Below, in pieces: positions 12,387 through 24,482 of a stretch of 64,000 nucleotides of DNA. Below the pieces are notes generated by a model. It made no database searches. It saw nothing but the letters and a program-made list of their open reading frames with translations, and was not told where the DNA came from. The DNA comes from Forsythia viridissima (Eukaryota; Streptophyta; Magnoliopsida; Lamiales; Oleaceae). Where the stretch lies: contig CM059039.1 of assembly GCA_030279155.1 (NCBI GenBank), positions 43,827,176-43,891,175 of the forward strand. Direction: 5' to 3'. The number at the start of each line of letters is the position of its first letter. The stretch's first letter is position 1. The translations under genes were made by a program, and so were the position numbers.

Positions 12387-13144
12387 GTGTTTAAATCTTG
12401 ATAACAGATTTAAATATTTAACTAGAAAAAACATTCATAATAGATATTTGCAACTGGAAATATTTCTGGTAAGTTTTAGAAGTAGCCTTTTTAATGGTCG
12501 CTGTTTAAAATTGACCTTTGTCTGTTTTCACTTTCCACTATCTTATCTTGTAAAAACTCTCTGCATGTACCCGATTATATCTTTGTGACCAAGGATTGTC
12601 TGCTTTACAGGTAAATTGTCCTTAATTTATTAAGATCCAACTTCAGGTCTATTTATTTCAGTATCCTAATGTCTATCTCCTATCTGTTCGATGTTTTGCC
12701 ACAATGAAGTTTTTAAATGTCATTGTTTTTGGCTCCTAGTTTCAGTAAACTTCATTTTTTAGTTCAGAAATTTAAATATTGTTTACCTAAAAGAATTAGT
12801 AAAACTTGCAATTAGTTAGCTCAGGTTTGATTCAATTTTCATTTCTCTTTTAAGATTGATTTATTTGCCCCTTGAACCGATCACATTCTGTAATTTTTTA
12901 GCTTTATGTCTGTCTTTTGTTAATTGTATGGTCCGATTTGATACAGATTATAAGCTAAAGCCCACACATCAAAAATAGAAAGTGTGTATTTGTAGGAAAT
13001 TGACTAGTAGTTGTGCATTATGAATATGTGCTTCTAATTTCTCAAATTACATTTAACACTTAAAATTGATTCTATGATAAAGAATCATGGTTAACAAACC
13101 TGATAATGGCAGAACCACCAAAATAATCTAAAACAATATCCTCT
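12387..13144. other. Spacer downstream of the receptor kinase gene
   Basis: AT-rich; nothing coding recognised. It should contain the 3' UTR and polyadenylation region of the minus-strand kinase gene. Confidence 0.4.
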
Positions 13145-16100
13145 CTATCGTGCTTCTAGCTTTGTAATGGTGATTTCATTGGTTGAACAGGCTTCATTCG
13201 TGCTAGTTGTATCTTCATTTACAAATAAGTTTCCTTCTGTGAAAAAACCAGGCTGATTTGCCTGAGGTAACACGCCCTCATTGCTCAACATTGTGATCAC
13301 TGTAGTCATGCTTGGCCTATCATCTGGACGTTGTTGCACGCATAACAGACCTACATGGATCATTCGTTGCACTTCAGATAGATTAGCCAAGTCACATAGA
13401 TAAGCGTCAACCAGTTCCAATAACCTTCCTTCTTTATAAAGTGTCCATGCCTGCATAAAGTAAATAATATTAATGTACCTTGCCTGAAAAGTTTTAGATA
13501 CAATATAGATGTATGTAAATATATTGAAGACACGACATTTACATGTCCAAGAAGGTTGAGGTGTTGATCTCCCCAAGAAAATCCACTATTTCTCTTGCCA
13601 CTCACAATTTCTAGAACTAGAACTCCAAAGCTAAATACATCTGATTTTACGGAGAATCGACCATGCACTGCATATTCTGGTGACATGTAGCCACTGCATG
13701 AAAGTATTAGCCAGAAAATAAGGTTAGAGGAAATAAAAACGCATTTGGTTTGTTGTGCTTGTTGAGAATCTTACTATGTTCCAACCACTCGGTTTGTTTT
13801 ATCTTCAATTTCATTCCCTCCAAAACTTCTAGCAATGCCAAAATCTGATATCTTAGGGTTCATGTCGGCATCTAGCAATATGTTGCTAGCTTTGAGGTCT
13901 CTGTGGATAATTCTCAACCGGGAATCTTGATGAAGATACATAAGTCCTCTAGCAATTCCGTTGACAATTTGGAATCGCTTGTGCCAATCAAGTAACCTAC
14001 TTTTTGTTTGATCTGTCAAAACACTGTGCTTGTCAGTACGCCTTATGCAGTTGTTGGATGAACATCAAAAATCAATTCCAAAATCTATTATCAACTATTT
14101 TCAAGAAAACTATATCACCTGAGCTGTACATGTAACAAAAGTACAATGCTTTCACATATTTATACAATTAATTAGGAAATTTCAATTCTGGACTAGCATT
14201 GATCTGCAGTTCTCTGCCTGTTTCTTTAGCTACTACTGACCATAATAATGTTCAAACAATGTCGTAAAAAATACGTGCAAATTCATTATGGCAATACATT
14301 AAACTAACACTTCAAATTCACGGTACTCTTGAGCAGACTGGACGAGAGTCAGAAATCCTCACCAAATATAATTAAGTCTAGGCTTTTGTTTGGCATGTAT
14401 TCATAAATCAACATCATTTCTTCTCCTTGAATGCAGCATCCTAGAAGCCTCACAAGATTTCGATGCTGAAGTTTGGCAATACAGATAACTTCATTTTTGA
14501 ATTCATCAAGTCCTTGCATGGAAGTTTTTGACAACCGTTTCACAGCAATGTCTTGTCCCTCTTCCAGCATTCCCTAATATTAGAACGTGTCCATAAGAAA
14601 AAGTATTCATTTGAACTTAAAGTAGCACTGGATTTCATGCTGCTGAAATTTATCTTTAACTCTATCGCAATGCCTATTACTCTAACACTGGATATCATGT
14701 GAATTGAATTTGAGTCCATCTCTTATAACAAGATAAGCGAATAGTTGAACATTGCTACAATAAATGCACGAAGCTGAATTTACACAAGTCAAAATGTTTA
14801 TCATCTTCTGAAAATTCTAGGAAATCTGCACAAGGCAACAATTTTTTTTCCGGTCTGCATTTTTAAGAATTTTGATCATGGAGGAAGTCTGATTTTCAGA
14901 AGACACATGGTTTTATAATCTTATGTGGGACGTTCTTTAAAAGAAGAAAGAAAACAATTTTACCTTTTCTGGGATTGATGCTCCTGTGGCTTAACGGTTA
15001 TCCACAGTTTTGAAACCTCATCTTCTTCACAAGATCTCACTCTTAGGCATCCTCGATAAACAAAGTTAACCAGATATATCGTGCTTCTAAAAGTATAACA
15101 TTTCTATTTTGTCACTGTTCAATGATTGAAAAATATGAGGATTTTATAATTGATATAATTATCTGAGTTGTTTGATTATTAGGACTCGGCTTAATTTTCT
15201 CTCACAACTTCCAAGTAAAATACATACACCTGTGAGCACTTTTACCTTATAGACAGGCCCGAATCCACCCTCTCCAATCTTGTTGTCAATTGAAAATTTA
15301 TTGGTAGCTTTCGAGATTGTAGTTAAGTCAAACAATGGGAGATCCAAGTGTTTGTTACGACTTTCACTATGACTTCCTGCAATGCAAGTGACATGGAAGT
15401 TATACTAATGGAGAGAAGGTGCAAAGAGAAAGTGTTCCCTGCGGGAATTGTAAGCATGTTTATTAACAGGTTCATATTCATGTATATGATCTTTTCCGTG
15501 TTCTAAGTAGTACTTTTTAATTTTCTTCAGCATAAAATGAGAGAGGTTGCTTACCACCTGTTCTCCCCGTTGGGTCATTCTTCTTCCTCTTGGACCTCTT
15601 CCAAAAGTACAGCATCAAGCTCAAGCCTAGCAGAACCACTCCCATCAATGATGTCAAAGTTGCCGTAAGTATTTTTTTCTTTCCTTTCGAATCTGCAACA
15701 AATTTAATCCAAACAATTGAGTCTTCAATTCGCCTCCTTTTTCTTTGTTTCTACTGTTCATTATCACACTTGCTTTTATTAAATATATATATACAATTTC
15801 TTTGAAAATCCTTAGTTAGTCTGAGCATTATTTCTTGTATCATATGATGTCAGCCAAAAGTTAATATCTACCGTGTTCCTGAAAAGACGTGTCAAATGAT
15901 GAAATAATAACAAACTTAAGATCTTCGTTTAACGAAGTGTGCAGAATTATTGATTGATCGTTTTGCATATTCTTACCCAACTCAGAAGAAGCCATTCTAA
16001 TGTAAATATCTTGTCCATCTGAAGACATAGCTCTGATGTCAATCAAGTCTCGAAACCAAAACAGACATCCGCTCATGCGGTTGATATCCAATTGTGCGTA

Positions 16101-17249
16101 TGCCGTACAAGAACAATCCTTTAAACACTCCACTTTGCATTCTCGAAGTGTCATACTCTCATTATATGTGGAATATTGCGAGTCTGGCAATTTAATGTTA
16201 GAATACTTCAAAAATACATCACCTTTTTGACAATTCAAGGGAGTCCTTCGGATGCACCCATTTGACCAATCTCCCTTAATCCAACTTTCTGGATCTTTTG
16301 GAACAAATCTACTTAGACATCCACAAGCCGGAGAATTCCCAATATAGCAAGTACCATAAGCACCACACATTTTATAAGTGTCACAATTATCTGTTGGTAA
16401 AGTTAGGAAGATGACCCAACCTCTGGTTTGATCAACCCATACCCAGCGCTGTATAACACCACTCTGATTCAAGGTAACCCTTGAAATAACTGATTTGTCG
16501 ATGGAGTCTTCCCTATAGTATGCTGTGCTCTTGTTCATGAATAATGTGTGTGTGAATGTTGAACTCACATCTGGTGCCCCACTGAAACGTAAACCATTCC
16601 AAGGTCCCATTCTATATATAGTAACTGCACCTCTTTTGATGAAGGCTTGCGGATATCCAGTTGGATCCAAGTAAAATATAATGTCTCCTGGAGCTGGATC
16701 CTCATTGCTTGTCCACGATGACAAAGAGTTCTCTACACCTGTTGCCGAGTTCCAACCAAAATCCATGCCCGGCAGATATGTATCACTTAAGTAATCAAAA
16801 CTCTGCCAAAGGAAATTCTCTGCATTATCGTCATTTGCTTCTTTGAGGACAAGATTTCCTGACTCCAACAATTGCACAATTGGAGTCTGAGCAATTCTTG
16901 ATGTATTTGAAGACCATACGACGTTATTAGTGTCATTCATAAGAACCAAGTGGCCTGGCTCAATAACCTTTAACATGCCTGATGTACTTCTTAGCGGAAT
17001 TTCTCTGTTGAGGACCAAAAGCACAGCGCTATTAGGTACCTTCTTGTACCAAATTCCAACATACCGATTCTTGGAGTTACCGGGGCTAAAAAATCCCAGT
17101 TCAAAGGTTCCCTCTGAAGAAACCAAGGTGCTGCCATCTCTGAGGATCTGAGTGGTAGTGATGATATCAATTGCAGTGGAATTCTTTAGGATGGACAGTA
17201 AGAATGATAGGAGAAGAAGAAAGGCTACGTCTTTAATTGATTTCTCCAT
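13145..17249 (-). CDS. G-type lectin S-receptor-like serine/threonine-protein kinase (At4g27290-like)
   Basis: Seven exons join in frame (complement): 17249-15977, 15692-15555, 15376-15246, 14573-14363, 14012-13775, 13693-13543, 13450-13145. The total is 2448 nt, giving 815 aa. The 211-, 238- and 151-nt kinase exons are sizes I associate with this family. In order: signal peptide (1-26), B-lectin (about 30-150), S-locus glycoprotein and EGF-like cysteines (about 205-320), PAN (about 340-410), transmembrane helix in exon 2 (about 430-455) and kinase (about 495-770). The kinase has GEGGFG near 504, catalytic lysine 526 (IAVKRLSK), HRDLKASN with D623, DFG at 641-643 and an SPE version of APE. 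All key residues are present, so it should be an active plasma-membrane receptor kinase that senses an extracellular cue. The ligand is unknown. The exon 2 donor could also be 4 bases earlier in phase with a small change. Confidence 0.93.
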
Positions 17250-17323
17250 GGTTCATCTCTGTCTTCTTCCTTTGACTTTGGGTCCTCAGCATTTATTAGA
17301 GAGGATTCGAATGTGAAACAAGA

Positions 17324-17331
17324 TTTTTATA
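17324..17331 (-). promoter_or_regulatory. TATA box of the receptor kinase gene
   Basis: TATAAAAA on the minus strand, about 75 bp upstream of the ATG at 17249, is a suitable core promoter position for a short 5' UTR. It is not tested further. Confidence 0.5.
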
Positions 17332-17485
17332 GCTATCCACTATGTGGAAAATTTCCCCATTGTTAGCCATCCTTCGGAATTCTTCTGAAATTTGAGCACA
17401 TATAGGGAGTCCTAAAATTATTCCAAGTTGACAATAGTTTTTGTTGACTGGGATCTTGTTGCAAACATAAATATTCTTATTGGAT

Positions 17486-17828
17486 AGAGAAATTGTAGCC
17501 GCCCCCCTTATTCTTTACACCTTTTTGCACTTTTGTCCTCAATCTTTATTTCTTAGCAATGTTATTTTAAACATTTCATTTATAGGTTGCCGTTGTCCTT
17601 TATGATGGATTTTGTCAAAAAACTCAGTTAAAATCATACCATATTTGGACCCCTTAGACCCCCGGCTTAGGTCATCATGTAAGGTGCACGTGACAATTTC
17701 AAAGGAATTATTGGCCGAATGGGACAAAGGCTGTCAATGAATGAAAATTTAAGAATAATGTTGTCTAGAAATGAAGGCTGAGGACTAAAGTGTAACTGCA
17801 AAGTTGAGAGCAGGATTTGCAATTTTCC
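17486..17828. mobile_element. Foldback MITE, probably Mutator-type, in the kinase promoter
   Basis: About 17505-17580 is an imperfect inverted copy of 17735-17828 (shared core: cacttttgtcctcaatctt). Possible 9-bp target copies are TTATTGGAT (17477-17485) and CTGTTGGAT (17829-17837), 7 of 9 matching. It lies about 240 bp upstream of the kinase start codon, so it could influence expression. Confidence 0.55.
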
Positions 17829-17892
17829 CTGTTGGATATCCTGACGTTATATTGGATGAGCAATATATTATTTTAAATGAGAGGAAAATTAG

Positions 17893-18435
17893 TTGGGCTG
17901 CACAAAAAAAATCTGTGAAACCGCAAATCAAATCGAAAACGTTGATTCGGATCCACGTGGACTCGCGGTTTTTTTCTTAAACCGAACCAAACCGTTTCAA
18001 AATAGTTTGGTTTAGGTTTCAATTTTCGAAAACTGCACAAAGTCGAACCGAACCGTTTTTAAATTTTTAAATTAAAAAATAATTTTATTAAATTATAAAT
18101 ATTACAATTTTAAAAAATGTAAAGTTGGCATATTGCTAGATGCTAACTTACTACTATTTTTGCTTTTTTGTTTGTATTTCGAATTTTAAACAAATGTAAA
18201 TGTAATTTAACATTTAACATTATTAGTTTTCTTTTAATCTTATATGTTAACTTGTTTTAAATATATTATTATAATATCAATACGTAAACTACGGATTAAA
18301 CCGAACTAAACTGTAAATAATGGTTTGATTTGGTTTGGTTTGATAAATAAAATAGTTTGTTTTTCAAACCGCATGAAATGATTTGAGTTAAAAATATGGC
18401 ACAAACCGTCCAAATCGAACCGCGTTTACCTCTAA
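17893..18435. mobile_element. Non-autonomous hAT element, 543 bp
   Basis: Flanked by a perfect 8-bp duplication, AAAATTAG, at 17885-17892 and 18436-18443. Ends TTGGGCTGCAC and TAGAGGTAAAC (reverse complement) are weak inverted repeats. Subterminal regions carry many AACCGAAC / GTTTGGTTTGG motifs in both orientations. No coding capacity was found. Confidence 0.8.
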
Positions 18436-19259
18436 AAATTAGCATAAATGATTTCTAATGTATATTATCGTTTCAAGTAGTTTATAATCTTTCATTTTGT
18501 GTGAAATGATTGTGTATTTTTAGGTGCGTAAATAATTATTTTAAATAGAATATCTTTAGACTGTAAGGGTGTGTTTGATTGGGGAAATTTGCCTTGGAAA
18601 ATGGCTATTTTCCATCCAATTTTCCAACTAGAGCATGTTTGATTGCAAAATTTTGCCAAGTAAATTAATTTCCATCTTTACCTCACGTGATCACATTTGC
18701 CAGCAATTCCATGAAAATCTTTTCTTCCAACACAGGAGGTTTAATTTTCTTGGCCAAATTTTGAACTTTTTGTCCATAAATTTGGCTCCCTCACACATTT
18801 CACAATTCTCGTTCCCTCTCTTTCTCTCAGACGTTCCCTCTCTTTCTCTCAACACCCATCCTTCAATTGGCTGCCAATTTTCACACTGTACACGGCATCG
18901 ACGGAAGAACAGTACCAAAATTGCAGAGTTCTTCTACTTCCGGAGGTGGTTACAGTTGAAGTCATGTATAGTTCTTGGGATTGGATCCGCTTGGATTTCA
19001 TTTCCTCTTTTCGCTTACAGAATAGAATCCCTCTTTTCCTCTTGTCTTTCTCTCACTTTTCTTTGAATTCAAGGTAACCTGTTCCTCTCTGTACAACTAT
19101 ATATTTTTTGTTTTTTCAGAAAAAATTAAATCTTGGAAGCAAACATTAGGAACATGAATGTTGGGATTTTGCTTTCAGGCCATATTGTATAATCTTTCCA
19201 CAGCTGTCTGTTTAATTTAGTTTGGGGTCCGGATCAATATATTCATATAATTAGTTTGT

Positions 19260-19375
19260 GTTTACAGTTACAAGCTTGAATAAGTTATCTTGGGATAGTG
19301 ATGCATTTTTCTGGGATAGTGATGCATTTTTCGGGGTTTACAGTTACAAGCTTGAATAAGTTATTCTACATTTCA
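19260..19375 (+). repeat. Short direct duplications in the Harbinger 5' region
   Basis: TTTACAGTTACAAGCTTGAA occurs at about 19261 and again near 19337. TGGGATAGTGATGCATTTTT occurs twice between them. These are small tandem or interleaved duplications with no assigned function. The rest of 18650-20036 holds nothing else I recognise. Confidence 0.6.
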
Positions 19376-20036
19376 TGTGCTAAACTGAGAGTTCTACATT
19401 TACCAAACATGACCATATTAACATTGGTGGACAAATGGCAATATAAATGTTGGTTAGGGTCTGTATTACTTCAAGTTGGACTACAAAATTGCATGTTAAT
19501 ATTTGAACTTGAAGTCGTATCTCCAAGGTTTGTGCATTTGTATTTGGCTTTGATGCTCAATTCTCATATCAAACCATTTGTACTAGTAGTAGGTCTATAA
19601 AACTGATTATTATAGTGCTTGAAGAAATTGATATGGTTGAAGCCTTTTTTGTGTTAATTGAAATGGAGAGTACAACAAGAGAGATGAAAGTAGGTGTACA
19701 TTTTGAACATATGGAAATACCTTTGAAAACTAATCCGGTGATATAATTAAAATGGATCCATTTTGTTTTCAAAATGCAACTACAACTTATTTACATTGGA
19801 GCTAAGCTATAACTATATATTCATCTACCTTTGAACCGCCCTAACAACCCGATCCTTAGGGTACAGTGAGGTAAACTTGACACACTCTATCCTACGAACA
19901 ATATGTTTGGCAATTCACACTAGAACACTCCTCGAGCTGACGACCTTCATCACAAAGTGATCTTGGATTCACTTTATAAATTATAATAACTATATATGCT
20001 AATTTGTGTATGTTGTATTTATGTATGTCATAACAT

Positions 20037-21436
20037 GTGGTAGTGCGTGCCATGGATACACAAAGGAGGCAACGTCGGCGCGAAATACAATGCGTGGGCT
20101 TGTTTTGGACCATGGTCATCCAAGCAATTGTGATATATGATGGTATTAGACGTCGTGCCCGACATCTTCCTAGGGCTCCTCACAGAAATTGGGATATGGA
20201 GAGAGATATGACACTTACACGCATGTTTGGTTCGAGTGACAGAATATGTCGTGACCTTCTTAGGATGAAAATAGGTCCGTTCGAAAGATTATGTGCTCGA
20301 TTAAAAAACTTCGGATTGGTTGATAGTAAATCAGTCCGAGTTGAAGAACAAGTGGCCATTTTTCTCAACACTGTCGGGCACGACCAACGTAATCGTTCTG
20401 GAAGTTTTACTTTCTTCAGATCTGGACAAACAGTGAGTTATTACTTCCATAGGGTATTGCATGCTTGTTTAGGAGTTTATAGAGAAGTTGTGACCAATGC
20501 CACTATCCATAACTCACCCTACGAGAAGGACAATTTGAAGCCGTGGTACTCTTATTTCCAGGTTAGGTGTTCCTAGCTACTTCATTATATACTTTAGATG
20601 ATAAAAAATTTAACACACTTTCTATTTTTCTTAGGATGCTGTCGGGGCGATAGATGGTACACATATTGCTGCAAATGTCCCTGTAGAGGATCAAGCTAGA
20701 TACCGCAATAGGAAGCAAGTAATTTCTCAAAATGTCTTAGTCGCTTGCACATTTGATATGAAATTTACATATGTGCTCGCCGGTTGGGAGGGATCGGCAC
20801 ACGATGGTCGATTGTTAAGAAACGCAATTCTACGCCAAGGACATAAGCTAACAATTCCTTTAGGTTAGTTTTGTCATTAGCATCATAGCATTTTGATGAT
20901 GGATTTCAATTGTATTTACAAATGCTACAAATAATTATGTCATAGGTAAATACTACCTTGCCGATGCTGGATTTCCATTGGTTCCGGGTTTTCTTTCACC
21001 TTACCGTCGAACTCGTTATCATCGAAGAGATATCGAGTGTCAGCGTCCTGAAAATAGGAAGGAGCTGTTCAATTTTCGGCATTCATCTGTACGAAATGTG
21101 GTCGAGAGGACCATAGGTTTGCTTAAGAAACAATTTGCTTATTTGAGGCATCAACCCTTTCACGACATTAGCACACAATCGAAGATAGTCCTCGCTTGTT
21201 GTGCTATTCACAACTTTTTAAGGATTTGTGATGCTGAGGATTTTTGTGAGGAGGACTTGGATAGCAGCGATGATGAGGTTAACCCTATTCATGTTGATGT
21301 TCCCGAAGAAAAGCCTCCAAATGCGCATATATCCTTTACTGCGGAAGCAGCGTGGTCAACTAATAGGGATACAATTGCTGAATCAATGTGGGCTAATTCT
21401 AATCATAATGCCGATCCTGAACTTGTTTTCGATTAA
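20037..21436 (+). CDS. PIF/Harbinger DDE transposase (HARBI1-like, DDE_Tnp_4)
   Basis: Three exons, 20037-20561, 20635-20863 and 20946-21436, join in frame to 1245 nt (414 aa) with GT-AG borders and no internal stop. The ATG at 20052 (…GCCATGG) has a better context and would give 409 aa. The nuclease catalytic residues are all visible: D182 in 'AIDGTH', D258 in 'YLADAGFP' and E305 in 'VVERTIG'. The family cuts and pastes the element at TAA/TTA sites in the nucleus, together with a Myb/SANT partner. That partner is encoded 283 bp downstream. Full length, normal introns and an intact triad suggest a recently functional enzyme, or a domesticated one; the linked SANT gene and terminal repeats favour a transposon. 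Confidence 0.92.
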
Positions 21437-21719
21437 ACCTTTGTTTTCGAAAATTTGGACCTCAATGTTATGTAATGGTTGAACATTGTTACTTGTATTT
21501 TATTTCTCAACACGTTGCATGTTTGTAACCGAGCCAACATCATTAAAGCTCATTATTTGTATGTCAAACGTTTAACTATGTAGCCTTTTATATATTTGCA
21601 CATTGCTGCATTTTCAGTTTGTCAACCATTACATAAGCAGGTATTTTGTTCACAGTAATAAGCTTGGCTTGTAGGATTTCTACTCATTGCAGGTATTTTA
21701 TTGAGATTATACATATAAG

Positions 21720-22864
21720 ATGGCACATCAGCAACAAAGCGCAGCAGCCCCACTCCGAGCTCCGAGACCCACATTCGCTTCAAACACGGAGTACATAGAT
21801 ACAAACAATAGCCAGGTTGATCCTAATACGAAGACTCGGCAGGTTCGTTGGAATGACGAAATGGATGGATTAATGATTACCGCCCTTGTGAATCAAGTGT
21901 TTTCCGGTCACAAAAGAAGTGACAATGGATTCACATCTTTTCAAGTATCAAAAGCAATAGAGAGCGTCTCGAATGGGTGCGGGGTGGTCGTGTCCGACAA
22001 GAATGTAAGGTCACGATTGAAGACTCTTAAAAAGGAATATGCAGAAGTCAACCAACTGTTGAGTATTAGCGGCTTTGGGTGGGAATCTGAAACTGGACGA
22101 ATCACTGCCGATGCATTTGCTTGGGATGATCTTGTGAAGGTATACTTTTTCATCCAAAATTTGTTAGCTAGTCCTTCCATTATATACATACGTTTTTTTG
22201 TAAATAATTATGAGCATTTGCTATATTATGGTAGGGAAAACCTGAGTTAGGCAAATGGAGGACCAAATTGTGTCGTCGTTATGACGACATGGAGGCTATA
22301 TTTGGAAATGATACAGCTACCGAAGATCGGGCTGTATCGGGTTTTGATAATTTCTCCCCGATACAAGGTAATTCAAAATAAAACAATAAATGATTTATGG
22401 TATTCGTATTGCCTTATACTTGCAGACAGTTATTTTTTATGTTTGCTATTTCAGTTGATGAAAGTCTGAACGAGTTTGACACGCCAAATGAAGAAACTGA
22501 TCCTGGCCCAAATACCTCGCGTAAGAGAAATGCCGAAGAAGGTACGAGCAAAACTCGGCGTAAACGCACACACCATTTTGATGAAAGTCATGGATCATTA
22601 GCAGTCATAGCTGAGGCATCCAAAAAAATTGCTCAAGCTATGCAAATGCAAGCAGCTCTAGATACCCTAAATCACGTCAACTGGCAATTGATTACCGAAA
22701 AGCTAGAGGCCATGGACCTAGACTTGGTTGACATCCTTAAAGTCATGAAAGCTTTTCGATATGACGGTGATTTGGCAAAGATTTTTATGAGCTTGACCAA
22801 TACAACAATCATGCGTGCTATGGTGTATGAGCAGCTTGGTCGTGATCCGCCTCCATTGCCTTAG
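21720..22864 (+). CDS. Harbinger Myb/SANT-like DNA-binding accessory protein (ORF1 type)
   Basis: Exons 21720-22139, 22235-22367 and 22455-22864 total 963 nt, giving 320 aa, all in frame. Residues about 38-145 form a Myb/SANT-like (Myb_DNA-bind_3) domain: 'VRWNDEMDGLMITALVNQV' at the start, then 'KNVRSRLKTLKKEY' and 'GFGWESETGRITADAFAWDD'. A basic stretch 'KTRRKR' near residue 205 may be a nuclear localisation signal, and the C-terminal part is helical and low in complexity. In PIF/Harbinger and Ping/Pong elements this protein binds element DNA and brings the transposase to the nucleus. It follows the transposase gene on the same strand. It resembles host L10-interacting Myb proteins too, but the context supports the transposon role. 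Confidence 0.88.
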
Positions 22865-23365
22865 TATGCACTCTTCTGTATGGCGGAAATATATATCTTA
22901 TGGCATACTTGTCTTTTGTAATAGAGGCTTGTGGAATACATTGGTCCGTCTATTTTAGATTCGGATTGTTTTTGTAACATGTATGCCAACGATTTTTGTC
23001 ATATAAGTCTACCAATGGGATGGTGAGATCCGGCCCGAGTTACAAACGTGGAGGTCGCCGCCATATTGCTGTAAATTTTGTTCATTACCATGTAATGCTA
23101 TCATGTTTATCAATTTAACTGGAACAGTTTCGTTGTGTATATTTCACATTTTGTAATGCAAGATTTTAACTTATATTATGAATATTAATGTACACGTGTT
23201 TCACTTTTTATTAGTTTGAACAATTGTACAGTACGATATATATGTAGCCATCCCAGATTTTATGATTCGTTTCATCTGTATAATATAGATAGCATCGTTT
23301 ATATTGAAGTATAAAAATAAATCACAACGAATAAATAGTGAAAATGGACATAAGTCAAGGTTCAT
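22865..23365. other. Spacer after the SANT gene
   Basis: AT-rich and non-coding; no inverted terminus was found here, which is why the element is drawn through to 27491. Confidence 0.4.
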
Positions 23366-23860
23366 GTCCGCTCGAGCGAACCGTTAAATTCCCAAAATGG
23401 TCTATAGATGTCCGCTGGAGTGGACATCTATATTGATGTAAATCTGGGCATGCTGTCCGCTTGCGGACAGCATAAGCCCAAAAATGGAAGCTTATTTGGT
23501 GCCGGATCTTGGGATGGACAGGGCCTAAACTAGCAACGAGTATCCATGTTAAACTTTACACAGTTTTGGCCTTTTGGGGGCTTCAGACATTGGTGTAAAT
23601 GTGAATCCAACACGGAGATAATAGGAATCTGACCTTCCTTATACATTGACAATGGTGGAGGATGGAAGCTTGCCATGTGCCCAAAAATGGCCCTGCTGTC
23701 CGCTCGAGCGGACAGCGAAGGCCCAAAATGGGCATGCTGTCCGCTCGAGCGGACAGCATATGCCCAAAATGGGCTGGCTGTCCGCTTGAGCGGACAAGCC
23801 ACGCCCAATTGGGCATAATCTGTCCGCTCGAGCGGACTTTAAGTCCGCTCGAGCGGACTT
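23366..23860. repeat. Array of eight CpG-rich palindromes (GTCCGCTCGAGCGGAC type)
   Basis: Copies lie at 23366-23381 (imperfect), 23410-23425 (imperfect), 23455-23468 (shortened, GTCCGCTTGCGGAC), about 23698-23713, 23739-23754, 23779-23794 (one change), 23822-23837 and 23843-23858. Several extend to longer perfect palindromes, for example ATGCTGTCCGC...GCGGACAGCAT at 23734-23759. A second palindrome, GCCCAAAATGGGC or GCCCAATTGGGC, alternates with them (about 23721, 23762, 23802). Most copies keep an XhoI core CTCGAG and several CpGs in otherwise AT-rich DNA. The spacing of the last five is 21-41 bp. The array lies 620 bp upstream of the ORF at 24483. It is not a CRISPR array. Confidence 0.85.
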
Positions 23861-24482
23861 AATCCGATGGGTAAATGGGTTTATACCCTTAGCTCAGCTT
23901 CACATTTCACACACCATCAAGAATCTAAAAAATCTAGTTATTCTTCCTCTTCAATCAACACTACACTACAACTTGGCTTATACAAAATCAAGTGAAGGGT
24001 TAATTCATTGTTCATATCTCATCATATATACCACATTTATCCTACCAACAATCAATCAAGGTACCATGGCTCTCTTTGATTTGAAGTTATAATTGTTGAT
24101 ATCAATTTTATTTATTTTTTATACACGATTTGGAGGTTGGGCAAATCAAGTGAATTTATGTTGGATTAATGTGTTGTGGTTGGTTTGAGTGTTGATGTGA
24201 GCAAAAATTTTGGGTTTCTTGCCATTTGAATGTATATGTATTAACATTGAATTACCAATCACCCACCAAGTGTTTGAAGAAATGACTCACCCAAAATTTT
24301 CATCATTTTTGTTTCCTTAGCACATTTGCTTATATCCTAGGATGGTTACCATACTTTTCACCCCAATAGCCCTCTTTAAATACGATCACACTCTACACAA
24401 ACACGGCATCCACACATCTTTTCCGTTGTTAATTCATATTGTATGTAACATTAGTTTTTTGAATTGTTGCATGTTAGATATA

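Noticed and set aside
14984..15012. tRNA-like string (CTGTGGCTTAACGG)
   Set aside because: It recalls an A box, but no B box (GGTTCGAATCC type) or cloverleaf can be formed downstream, and it lies in a kinase intron.
23366..23860. Regularly spaced repeats that might suggest a CRISPR array
   Set aside because: The units are self-complementary palindromes with short, partly repeated gaps, copy spacing varies, there are no cas genes, and the DNA is from a plant nucleus.
23530..23862. Open frames through the palindrome array (Ser-Ser-Gly-Gln and Leu-Glu-Arg-Thr repeats)
   Set aside because: They only reflect the repeated palindromes and occur on both strands.
24342..24482. 47-residue N-terminal extension of the plant-transposon ORF
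   Set aside because: Composition differs sharply from the basic start at 24483, and the ATG there fits the family better.
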